Below are positions 15,937-23,723 of a stretch of DNA of 47,481 bases, in pieces. The position numbers and the translations under genes are program-made. The notes below the pieces were generated by a model that searched no databases, was not told where the DNA came from, and was given only the letters and a program-made list of their open reading frames with translations. Origin of the DNA: Desulfobulbaceae bacterium (lineage in GTDB: Bacteria; Desulfobacterota; Desulfobulbia; Desulfobulbales; Desulfocapsaceae); assembly GCA_024636345.1 (NCBI GenBank), contig JAGXHG010000038.1, forward strand, positions 1 through 47,481. The letters run 5' to 3'. Position 1 is the stretch's first letter; every line of letters begins with the position of its first letter.

Positions 15937-18684
15937 CTAAAACCATCGACGAAGGGCTTTATGAAGTTCCATCACCATCAGCACGGTCAATGCCAGTCCC
16001 AGCATCTCCAGCCAATGTTGTGGCGTTACCGGTTGGATATGCAGGACGTCGCTGATCCAGGGGGTGTACATGGCGCCGATATGCACGAGTTGGGCGACAA
16101 CCGTACCAATTAAAAGTATCGGATTGTGCAGTAGATTGTGTCGAAATACCGAGCGTACTTCTGATCGACAGTTCAAGACGTGGACGTTCTCGAACAAAAC
16201 CATCAGCAGCAAGGTGCCATTGCGGGCCTCATCCAGGGTAAAACCTCTGGCGATGAGCCACTGGAAGACAAGAAAGGCGACAGTGCCGATGACCAAGGCC
16301 GAGATCACTACCCGCTCCATCATGAGTCGATTGAATATGGGCTCGCGCGGTGATCTTGGCGGGTGACGCAATTCGTCACCTTCACCGGGTTCAAACGCCA
16401 GTGCCACATCCTGAATCCCATTGGTTACCAGGTTCAGCCACAGTAAATGGACAGCCAGCAGAGGGAGAGGCAACCCGGTCAATAAGGCCAGTGTGAACAG
16501 CACCAACTCCGCGGCCCCGGTGGAGATGAGCAGAAAAATCACCTTGCGTACGTTTGCATAGGCGACTCTTCCCTCCTCGACACCGGCGACAATGGAGGCA
16601 AAATTATCGTCGGTGATGATCAGGTCGGCTGTTTCCCGTGCCACATCGGTCCCGCTCATCCCCATGGCGACCCCAACCTGGGCAGCGCGTAACGCCGGTG
16701 CATCGTTGGCACCGTCTCCGCTGACCGCCACAAAATGTCCATTCCTTTGCAGGGATTGAACGATGTCCAACTTCTGGTGTGGCCCCACGCGTGCGAAAAC
16801 ACGTACATCACGAGTCAGCTGGTCAATCGTTCCTGATTCGAGTGCCAACCTCAATTCCGGGCCGCTCACCAACTGGTCGGCACGTTCCGCCATGCCTAAT
16901 TCCTGGGCAATGGCAAAGGCGGTAGCCGGGTGGTCGCCAGTAATCATTGCCACCTCAATGCCCGCCTGCCGACAGGCAGTAACTGCTGCCTTCACCTCAA
17001 TACGCAAGGGATCGATAATTCCCACGAGGCCAATCAGTGCCAGCCCGTGCAGATGCTCTTCGTTAAATATCTCGCTCGGACTCAGTCGAATCTCACCGGC
17101 TGCCAGGGCAAGTACCCTATAGCCGCCACTGGCCAGAGCATGGGCCTGTTGTTCGATCAGAGCGTAATCTATGGCCACGTCCCGCCCAGGAGTTGCCATA
17201 GTCGTGCACATGGGCAGCAGCCGTTCAAGCGCCCCTTTCACAAAGGAACACTGTTTCCCATTCACTTCGTTCAGACTGGCCGAAAAAAGCCGTTCCGATT
17301 CATAGTGAATACTGTCAATCTCGGGAAAGGTATTGGTAATTTCTGCCCTGACGACACCAGCCTTGTGCGCCATCACCAGAAAAGCAACATCCACGGCATC
17401 ACCATGGTGAGACCAACCGGAATTTATGTGACCAAGGAAGGCTTCATTGGTCAGCGCCGCTACATGACAGAGCCGCTCGAGAAGTACTTTCTCTTCTGCA
17501 GATGGTGCGCCTCGTGGTGTCAGGATCAGACCCTCCGGCACGACGCCTTCACCACTTATCTCCCACGAGTCACCATTTGGAAAGACAATGGAGCGCGCGG
17601 TCAGCTGATTGACGGTAAGCGTGCCTGTCTTGTCGGTTGCGATGAGCGTACAGGAACCCAGCGCCTCCACCGCTAACAACCGACGTACAATAACGTTTCG
17701 CCGGGCCATTCTCCGCATGCCTATGGCCAGAGCTACGGTAAGCGCCACCGGCAACCCCTCGGGAATGACAGACACTGCAAGGGCTACCACGAGCAGGAAC
17801 ATTTCGGCGAATGGCGTGCCACGTGACACAGCTACTCCCAACATAGTTAATGCCGCTATGCCAACAAAGATCGCCACACGATGGGTGAACTTGTCCATCC
17901 GGACCTGCAACGGGGCCTTAGGAGGCTGCTTAGACAAAACATCTGTAGCTATAGAGCCCAATACAGTGTTAAACGCCGTACTGACAACAACCCCTTGAGC
18001 GCGCCCTCGACCTACTAACGTGCCTGTGAAAAGCATATTAACTCGATCTCCCAGACCAATATCTTCGTCTAACACGGAGTTGCCGTCTTTAGCCACCGGT
18101 AACGACTCACCGGTCAGCAGGGATTCATCTACCTCCAGATCATGGGAGACGAGAAGCCGTAAGTCGGCAGGAATTTTATCACCTGACTCCAGAAGCACAA
18201 TATCGCCCGGGACCAACTCTTCGGCGTTAATCTCGTAACTATCCCCCTCACGCAATACCCGACTTCGCGTGCGTACGAGTTCTTGCAGAGCTGTTGCGGC
18301 ACGCTGGGCGGAATGTTCTTGAATGGACCCGATAAGAGCATTAATGAACAGGACTGCCGAGATAAATCCGGCATCAGACCACTCCTTAATCATCAGGGAG
18401 AAGAGAGCGGCTACCACAAGAACATAGATCAGCGGACTTGCAAACTGGCGGAAAAAGACAGTTGCGATTCCTGGCGGCCTGGCCTGAGGTAATGTGTTCC
18501 GTCCGTAGAGCTCAAGGCGGGCGGCAGCTTCACTATGAGTCAGCCCATGAAGTGAACTTTTCAGTGCGACAAGGACGACCTCACTCGCTGCTGCATGGGG
18601 AGAAGTGATCGGGTTGGGTATATTGGGAGTAGTCACGCTGCTGCTGTTCATAGGAGAACCTTTCGTTTGCTTGGTATTAATCAT
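15937..18684 (-). CDS. P2-type cation-transporting ATPase
   Basis: The protein has 915 residues. Order: cation ATPase N-terminal domain (about 25-95), actuator with LLTGESLPV, M4 motif PEGLPVALTVALAIGMRRM, phosphorylation site DKTGTLT with the acceptor at D351, nucleotide-binding domain with KGALERL, hinge TGDHPATA and SGDGANDAPAL, and a C-terminal cation ATPase region with about four helices. It is closest in form to SERCA-like Ca2+/Mn2+ pumps. However, M6 reads NLVTNGIQDVALAFEP, with Asn where Ca2+ pumps have the ion-binding Asp (NLVTDG), so the transported ion is uncertain. An alternative start at 18651 (MNSSSVTTP, preceded by AAAGG) is equally plausible. Confidence 0.9.
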   Translation of the reverse strand: MINTKQTKGSPMNSSSVTTPNIPNPITSPHAAASEVVLVALKSSLHGLTHSEAAARLELYGRNTLPQARPPGIATVFFRQFASPLIYVLVVAALFSLMIKEWSDAGFISAVLFINALIGSIQEHSAQRAATALQELVRTRSRVLREGDSYEINAEELVPGDIVLLESGDKIPADLRLLVSHDLEVDESLLTGESLPVAKDGNSVLDEDIGLGDRVNMLFTGTLVGRGRAQGVVVSTAFNTVLGSIATDVLSKQPPKAPLQVRMDKFTHRVAIFVGIAALTMLGVAVSRGTPFAEMFLLVVALAVSVIPEGLPVALTVALAIGMRRMARRNVIVRRLLAVEALGSCTLIATDKTGTLTVNQLTARSIVFPNGDSWEISGEGVVPEGLILTPRGAPSAEEKVLLERLCHVAALTNEAFLGHINSGWSHHGDAVDVAFLVMAHKAGVVRAEITNTFPEIDSIHYESERLFSASLNEVNGKQCSFVKGALERLLPMCTTMATPGRDVAIDYALIEQQAHALASGGYRVLALAAGEIRLSPSEIFNEEHLHGLALIGLVGIIDPLRIEVKAAVTACRQAGIEVAMITGDHPATAFAIAQELGMAERADQLVSGPELRLALESGTIDQLTRDVRVFARVGPHQKLDIVQSLQRNGHFVAVSGDGANDAPALRAAQVGVAMGMSGTDVARETADLIITDDNFASIVAGVEEGRVAYANVRKVIFLLISTGAAELVLFTLALLTGLPLPLLAVHLLWLNLVTNGIQDVALAFEPGEGDELRHPPRSPREPIFNRLMMERVVISALVIGTVAFLVFQWLIARGFTLDEARNGTLLLMVLFENVHVLNCRSEVRSVFRHNLLHNPILLIGTVVAQLVHIGAMYTPWISDVLHIQPVTPQHWLEMLGLALTVLMVMELHKALRRWF

Positions 18685-19001
18685 TCAGAATAACCTTGCC
18701 GGCGTCGCAAAAATTCTTTTCCCTACGTCCACGGTTCATGATATAAACCCAGGGACTGGGGAATTCTATAAGTAACGAATTGAACATAAATAAACCTTAC
18801 CACCAACAACCAAGAAAAGCCAAAGGTGGGGTTGACCCCTTTTCTTATAATGTGAAATTAACTTCCTGCGATTTACCACGCCACAAGCTCCCGGGGGCGT
18901 TTACCAACTATTATTTTTTATAAGAACAATATGAGATTACTCAAGACCGAAAATTCCCCTTTTTTTTTGCCTTTTCCTGCTCGCGATAAAAAATTCACAA
19001 C
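18685..19001. other. Divergent promoter region with dispersed repeat copy
   Basis: These 317 bases lie between the divergently read ATPase and MBOAT genes. They contain copy 1 of the 125-bp repeat (18721-18845). The rest (18850-19001) is AT-rich with a T9 run, and no gene or strong ribosome site precedes the ATG at 19002. Confidence 0.55.
18721..18845 (+). repeat. Dispersed repeat family 3, copy 1 (full length)
   Basis: This copy aligns with 26218-26340 over about 125 bp and, in its last 55 bp, also with 30748-30803. The shared core reads CACCAACAACCAAGAAAAGCC, then a small hairpin (GGGG-TTGA-CCCC here) and a T-run. All three copies have the same orientation and lie roughly 35-210 bp upstream of a minus-strand gene. 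Confidence 0.65.
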
Positions 19002-20462
19002 ATGTCTAGTTTGACCGATTTCAGGCTCATTCCACCGCTTGACACCTATCCGAAGGTTGTGGCTTTGTCCCAAAAGCTGCCTGGAAAGATCCTGCTGCTT
19101 GCTCTTTTTTCAGCAGGTCTTTCCTTCCGTACCGACAGCTGGCTGCATCTCTCCGCATTCATGACGGCGATGACCTTCCTGCCGCAACTCAGGCCGGTGT
19201 TACTGACCATTGCCACCTTTGCCTCTCTTTATCTGGCAAACTGGCCCAATGTTGAGATCCCCTGGTCAATTCGCCAGCAGCATTATCCCACTGTCATTTT
19301 CTTTAAACCCCTGATTTTTATAGCAGTACTTGTCTTTTTTGCCGCATATTATACAGCTATAATGCAGAACAAAGACAGATGGTACGCAAAACGTCCGATC
19401 AGAAATTTATTGGTCTTTTACATCCTCCTCCTTATTGCAGCCACGAGTGTTCCTTTTTCCAGCCCTCAGGATGTCTATCTGTGGACATTTCTTGCTGTGC
19501 TCGGCAAATATCTCTGGTTTTTCAATTATACGTTATTGGACCGCCATAACAAGGAGACACCACCGCTTGCCCTTCAGACCGGCTATTACTTCCCTTTCTG
19601 GGGAGGCTCCAACACCCCTTTCCCCAAGGGGGCTGCCTATTTACGAAAAATTGAGGCGAAAAACCCTGAACAATTGGCCATAAGCCAACTCAAAGGTATC
19701 AAATTACTCTACTGGGCTCTCCTTCTTGCTCTCTTAGAAAAACTGCTGAATCAGATTTTTTATGGAAATGCAAATACCAGCCATGCTTTTTCAGGTATAA
19801 CATTTTCTTTGGACATTCCTTCTTTGTATACGGTGCTGCATGACGTGGCAGGACATTCCTATCCGTGGTACATGAACTGGTTGGCACTCCTTGCCAATTT
19901 TTTTACCAGGTTACTCTGGTTTTCGGTGTGGGGGCACGTTATTATTGCTTGCTGTCGGATGGCCGGATACAACGCCCTGCGGAACACCTACAAACCGCTG
20001 CAATCTGCAAGCATTGCTGACTTTTGGAACAGGTTTTATTACTATTTCAAGGAGTTGCTCGTAGATAACTTTTTTTATCCGGCATTTTTACGATATTTCA
20101 AGAAGTGGCCCAGAATACGTTTATTTTTCGCAACGTTTGCCGCAGCCGGTTTTGGCAATATCCTGTATCATTTTCTGAGAGAGACAGGAAGCATTGCCGA
20201 CAATGGGTTTTGGCCAGCGCTCTGGTCTTTTCGTGTGTACATGTTCTACGGGATCGTCTTGAGTACGGCAATCAGCATATCCCAGCTCTATGAAAAAAAA
20301 CGGCCAACGGACATGTCCTGGCTCAGAAAGAACTTCGTAACACCCGTATTTGTTGTCGGCTTCTATTGCATTCTGTCAATATTTGACAGCTCCGACCGCA
20401 ACTTAAGCCTGGGCGACCATTTCATTTTTTTACTGAAACTTTTCAATATTCACGTATCGTAA
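19002..20462 (+). CDS. MBOAT-like membrane acyltransferase (DltB-like role)
   Basis: The protein has 486 residues with about 10-12 membrane helices. The region 337-360 reads SIADFWNRFYYYFKELLVDNFFYP and is followed by FGNILYHFL with H390. This is the MBOAT signature: an SxxDFWxRF loop, then a helix with the catalytic histidine. The protein is longer and more diverged than DltB (about 400 residues). The next two genes encode an acyl carrier protein and a DltA-like adenylating enzyme, so I infer that it takes an acyl or aminoacyl group from the carrier protein and passes it across the membrane to an envelope acceptor. No DltD-like gene is present. No ribosome site is obvious. Confidence 0.7.
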   Translation: MSSLTDFRLIPPLDTYPKVVALSQKLPGKILLLALFSAGLSFRTDSWLHLSAFMTAMTFLPQLRPVLLTIATFASLYLANWPNVEIPWSIRQQHYPTVIFFKPLIFIAVLVFFAAYYTAIMQNKDRWYAKRPIRNLLVFYILLLIAATSVPFSSPQDVYLWTFLAVLGKYLWFFNYTLLDRHNKETPPLALQTGYYFPFWGGSNTPFPKGAAYLRKIEAKNPEQLAISQLKGIKLLYWALLLALLEKLLNQIFYGNANTSHAFSGITFSLDIPSLYTVLHDVAGHSYPWYMNWLALLANFFTRLLWFSVWGHVIIACCRMAGYNALRNTYKPLQSASIADFWNRFYYYFKELLVDNFFYPAFLRYFKKWPRIRLFFATFAAAGFGNILYHFLRETGSIADNGFWPALWSFRVYMFYGIVLSTAISISQLYEKKRPTDMSWLRKNFVTPVFVVGFYCILSIFDSSDRNLSLGDHFIFLLKLFNIHVS

Positions 20463-20469
20463 GGACAGC

Positions 20470-20706
20470 ATGGACAATAAAACAAAGTTAAAAACCTTCC
20501 TTCAGGAACTCTTGGCTGATTATGGCAAGGAAACAGATTTTAGTGATGATGACCTGCTGGTGACAAGTGGCCTACTTGACTCCCTGGCGGTATTAAGAAT
20601 GGTGGTATTTCTCGAGGAGGAGTTTGGGATTGATCTGGCAGAACGAGGGTTTGATCAAAATGATTTTGATTCGCTCTCCAACATTATGCGCCTCGTCACC
20701 CCCTGA
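20470..20706 (+). CDS. Acyl/aminoacyl carrier protein
   Basis: The protein has 78 residues, the normal size for a stand-alone carrier protein. The 4'-phosphopantetheine attachment site is S38 in SGLLDSLAVLRMV. Acidic helices flank it (FSDDDLL, LEEEFGIDL). It starts 7 nt after the MBOAT stop, with AAGGA overlapping that stop codon, so the two genes are probably co-translated. By position it is the DltC-like carrier loaded by the adenylating enzyme encoded next. A phosphopantetheinyl transferase is not encoded in the window. Confidence 0.88.
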   Translation: MDNKTKLKTFLQELLADYGKETDFSDDDLLVTSGLLDSLAVLRMVVFLEEEFGIDLAERGFDQNDFDSLSNIMRLVTP

Positions 20707-20726
20707 CTGAACAATCGGAAGTAACT

Positions 20727-22340
20727 GTGAAAGGTATGAAACAGGAAGATACCCAGGGATTCAACATTGCAAACGCGGTCTATCGACAAAGCCTGCGCGA
20801 TCCCGCACGGCTGGCCATTGCCTTCGAGGGTCTGGAACTCTCCTACGGTGAGCTGGCAGACCGGGCCAGGCGTATCGCTGCAACGCTGGTTCAGAGTCCG
20901 GGCTGGAGAACTGGCGAGGGTTTTCTCCCTCGAGTTGGCATCCTTGCTTCACGCAGCATCGATGCCTGTAGCGGGATTCTGGGAACAAGTTGGGCGGGCG
21001 GAACCTATATCCCCATAGGGCTCAAGTCTCCCGAGGATCGGCTGATCACGATCCTGGACCAGTGCCAGCTTTCGGCGCTGATCTGCGATACCCAAGGCGC
21101 CAAACTCCTGACCGAGAGGGTGCTGGCGGCATGCCCTCCGTTGGTGCTGATGCCCGAACCCAATCAACACTTGCCAGCAGGCTCCAGCCACAAAATCGTC
21201 ATCCAGGATATTCATGGGCTGCCTGCTGTGGCAGGCGCCACGCCACCGGCCCATATTAAATCCACGGATCTCGCCTATATCATCTTTACCTCGGGAACGA
21301 CCGGAACACCCAAAGGGGTCATGATCTCTACCGGCGCTGTTCACCATTACATTGAAGTCGTGACCGAAATCCTCGGGCTTCATGCCAGCGACCGGGCCCT
21401 TGAGGTCTGTGAGCTCAGTTTCGACTTTTCGGTTCTCGACATGTTCGCCACCTGGCAAGTCGGCGCCTCCCTGCATGTGCTGCCGGCAAACCGGGTCATG
21501 AACGCGGTGAAGTTCGCGCGTGAAAGCAGGCTCACAGTCTGGAATTCAGTGCCCTCTCTGGTTGGCATGCTGAATCAGATCAAGGCGCTTAAACCAGGGG
21601 TGCTGCCCGACCTGCGCCTCACAGTCTTCGGCGGTGAACCGTTGCCAGCCAACACCGTAGAGGCATGGCAACAGGCCGCGCCGAACAGTGTCGTCCAGAA
21701 CCTGTACGGTCCAACCGAAGTAACCGTCTCCTGTTTGAGTCAGCCAGTCACCACCCCGCTCGTGGTCACGCCGAAGCGCAACGTTATTGCCATTGGCTCA
21801 CCGTTTCCGGGTATCGAAGCTGCAATCCTGACTGCTGATCACCAATTTGCACCGACCGATGAACCGGGAGAACTTGCGCTTTCCGGCGCGCAACTGGCAC
21901 AAGGGTACCTGAACGCCCCCGAATTGACGGAGGCCAGATTCCCCATCATTGCTGGTAAGCGATGGTACTTGACCGGCGACCTTGCCTTTAGTGATCCATC
22001 CGGCACGTTCCATCACCTCGGGCGGATCGACAACCAGGTTAAGGTCCTCGGCAATCGAGTTGAGCTGGAGGAAATCGACACCCACCTTCGCGAACTGTCC
22101 CAGACAGAATTGGTGGCGACGGTGGCCTGGCCCCTGGTAGATGGCAGCGCCAGAGGGTTGATCGCCTTTATCGCCGGCTCGCCCATGGAGACGTCACAGA
22201 TCCTGACCGGATTGAAGCGTCAGTTGCCGGCCTACTCGGTACCATCAAGAATTGTCCATATCGAGCAGATGCCCTTGAACCACAACGGCAAGGTAGACAG
22301 AAGCGCACTGGTCCGCAGCTTGGAGAGTGACGGGCACTGA
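20727..22340 (+). CDS. Amino-acid adenylating enzyme (DltA-like)
   Basis: The protein has 537 residues and is a stand-alone adenylation domain. Core motifs are intact: A3 IIFTSGTTGTPKG (185-197), A4 FDFSVLDM (232-239), A5 NLYGPTE (325-331), A7 YLTGDLA (414-420), A8 GRIDNQVKVLGNRVELEEID (432-451) and A10 NGKVDR (520-525) with the catalytic lysine K522. The Asp of FDFS (D233) matches the one that binds the substrate amino group, which favours an amino acid over a fatty acid. The overall layout (FxFSVxDM, VWNSVPSLV, TVFGGEPLP) resembles DltA. The GTG at 20727 is the better start (GGAAG 6 nt upstream). It would activate the amino acid and load it on the carrier protein. Confidence 0.85.
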   Translation: MKGMKQEDTQGFNIANAVYRQSLRDPARLAIAFEGLELSYGELADRARRIAATLVQSPGWRTGEGFLPRVGILASRSIDACSGILGTSWAGGTYIPIGLKSPEDRLITILDQCQLSALICDTQGAKLLTERVLAACPPLVLMPEPNQHLPAGSSHKIVIQDIHGLPAVAGATPPAHIKSTDLAYIIFTSGTTGTPKGVMISTGAVHHYIEVVTEILGLHASDRALEVCELSFDFSVLDMFATWQVGASLHVLPANRVMNAVKFARESRLTVWNSVPSLVGMLNQIKALKPGVLPDLRLTVFGGEPLPANTVEAWQQAAPNSVVQNLYGPTEVTVSCLSQPVTTPLVVTPKRNVIAIGSPFPGIEAAILTADHQFAPTDEPGELALSGAQLAQGYLNAPELTEARFPIIAGKRWYLTGDLAFSDPSGTFHHLGRIDNQVKVLGNRVELEEIDTHLRELSQTELVATVAWPLVDGSARGLIAFIAGSPMETSQILTGLKRQLPAYSVPSRIVHIEQMPLNHNGKVDRSALVRSLESDGH

Positions 22341-22387
22341 GATTCTGTTCATACAGCCCCAGCCTTGCATCAGGAGGGGCATATTCC

Positions 22388-22432
22388 GGCACGTCGATAC
22401 AAGGGAGCGGGCCTGCGCCCCCTTGTTCTTGT
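22388..22432 (+). terminator. GC-rich hairpin after the adenylating-enzyme gene
   Basis: CAAGGG-A-GCG, loop GGCCTG, CGC-C-CCCTTG forms a stem of nine pairs with one mismatch, about 70 nt after the stop codon. The trailing T-run is poor (TTCTTGT), so it is a weak or Rho-assisted terminator candidate. Confidence 0.35.
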
Positions 22433-22484
22433 CGAATAAAGCTCTCTCCTATATCACCCAACATCCCCTCTGACAGCTTACGAT

Positions 22485-23297
22485 TTAAGGAAGCAGGATA
22501 ATTTGTACAGAAGAGCCTTGACCATGCGCAAATGACACCTGAATATCAGTTGCATCTTGCGGAACATCCAGCGCGAACACATTATCACCATTGGACAATC
22601 GTGCCCCTACAGTTTTCCAGCCACGCTTATTCCCACCTGACAAGACCACGATCGAATTGACAATTACTGCATATTTTTCCCCGATCTGAACTCTGAAATT
22701 GATTTTCGAAAAACCTCCAGAGGCAAAAGAGAACTTTTTAACTTCAGCTTTATAGTTTGTTTTTACAAAATTACCGATTTCAAGAGCTCTATTGGGTACA
22801 AAAACTTCCTCCTGTCTTTGTGCCCTTCTATCTCTTCTCTGGTCCTGTGCAAAAACTTCCTCCTGTCTTTGTGCCCTTCCATCTCTTCTCTGATCCTGTT
22901 CAAAACCTCTTGAGCGCCCCTCTGTACTCAATTCAATCCTGTTCAGATAAACATCATTTTCAAAATAGAGATACGCTGGACGTTGATACCTCTCATAAAT
23001 GGGCAAAGATGCATACCCATCTGACAAGGTGTCTTCAGAAATAAGTCGTCTGTTCTCATCCAGAAGTTGAACATACCCGCCATGACGGCGATTTCTGGAA
23101 TCTGCAGATACCGTTACATCAGTAATTCTTTGTCCTGCATAACCAGGGGCCTGTTCAATAAGGTCAATCAAAGGGACATGTTCCCCTCCAGAGACTGACT
23201 CTCCACCTCGGAAATCAATCACAAAGTTACTCCTGCCATACGCTGGTAGAGATACAAAAATTGAAAATAAACATACAATCAAAGAAAGTTTTTTCAT
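22485..23297 (-). CDS. Exported protein with tandem 17-residue repeat
   Basis: The protein has 270 residues from the ATG at 23297, which has GGAG 6 nt upstream and starts a clear signal peptide (MKKLSLIVCLFSIFVSLPAYG). A longer frame back to 23378 would run into the upstream gene and bury the signal. The first domain (to about residue 130) has a beta-rich galactose-binding-like look (YVQLLDENRRLIS, PAYLYFENDVYLNRIELS). A basic/acidic linker then repeats QDQRRDxRAQRQEEVF twice; in DNA this is a 51-bp tandem duplication at 22799-22901. A second beta-rich domain follows. Function is unknown. Confidence 0.75.
   Translation of the reverse strand: MKKLSLIVCLFSIFVSLPAYGRSNFVIDFRGGESVSGGEHVPLIDLIEQAPGYAGQRITDVTVSADSRNRRHGGYVQLLDENRRLISEDTLSDGYASLPIYERYQRPAYLYFENDVYLNRIELSTEGRSRGFEQDQRRDGRAQRQEEVFAQDQRRDRRAQRQEEVFVPNRALEIGNFVKTNYKAEVKKFSFASGGFSKINFRVQIGEKYAVIVNSIVVLSGGNKRGWKTVGARLSNGDNVFALDVPQDATDIQVSFAHGQGSSVQIILLP
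22799..22901 (-). repeat. 51-bp tandem duplication inside a coding region
   Basis: Two nearly identical 51-bp units encode the 17-residue repeat in the linker of the exported protein. They differ at a few bases only, which suggests a recent duplication. Confidence 0.75.
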
Positions 23298-23343
23298 AAC
23301 TGACTCCAAACAAATATTAGGATACCTTGAAAAATCACTATTT

Positions 23344-23649
23344 TTATTCAATATGTGCCTTAGCAGTTTGAAGAGCAAACTCTTTATCCTTTGTATACAT
23401 CCTCCACTTCATTTCAGATGAATGAATACCTGCTTTCTTGTCTTGACCTCTACTGTAATACCAGTGCCCAAAGCGTTCGACCGTAGAAAAGGGATGGTTT
23501 TCTGTACAAAAAAGCCCACAAGGATTAATTTCTTTGTAAAATATAGTTTCATCCGGGTCTTCATCATAAGACATATTTTTAGACAATGTGATTTGAGATA
23601 CATCCACGCCCTCTGCTTCCTTTTCATCCAGCCAATCTGAAATTTTCAT
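23344..23649 (-). CDS. Small hypothetical protein
   Basis: The protein has 101 residues, is soluble and acidic at the N-terminus, and contains ENHPFSTVERFGHWYYSRGQDK and KWRMYTKDKEFALQTAKAHIE. The start has a good ribosome site (GGAG, 7 nt upstream). Its family is not recognised. It ends 46 nt before the start of the repeat-containing exported protein and may share its transcript. Confidence 0.65.
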   Translation of the reverse strand: MKISDWLDEKEAEGVDVSQITLSKNMSYDEDPDETIFYKEINPCGLFCTENHPFSTVERFGHWYYSRGQDKKAGIHSSEMKWRMYTKDKEFALQTAKAHIE

Positions 23650-23723
23650 TTGCTTTCTCCATCAGAAATTTAATTGTTGCCGATCCGTGAAGTCAATATG
23701 GTCAAATTTTCACTCCACCCCCC

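Noticed and set aside
18835..18860. Promoter TTGACC...TATAAT near 18832-18850
   Set aside because: The spacing between the hexamers is about 8 bp, far from the required 16-18 bp.
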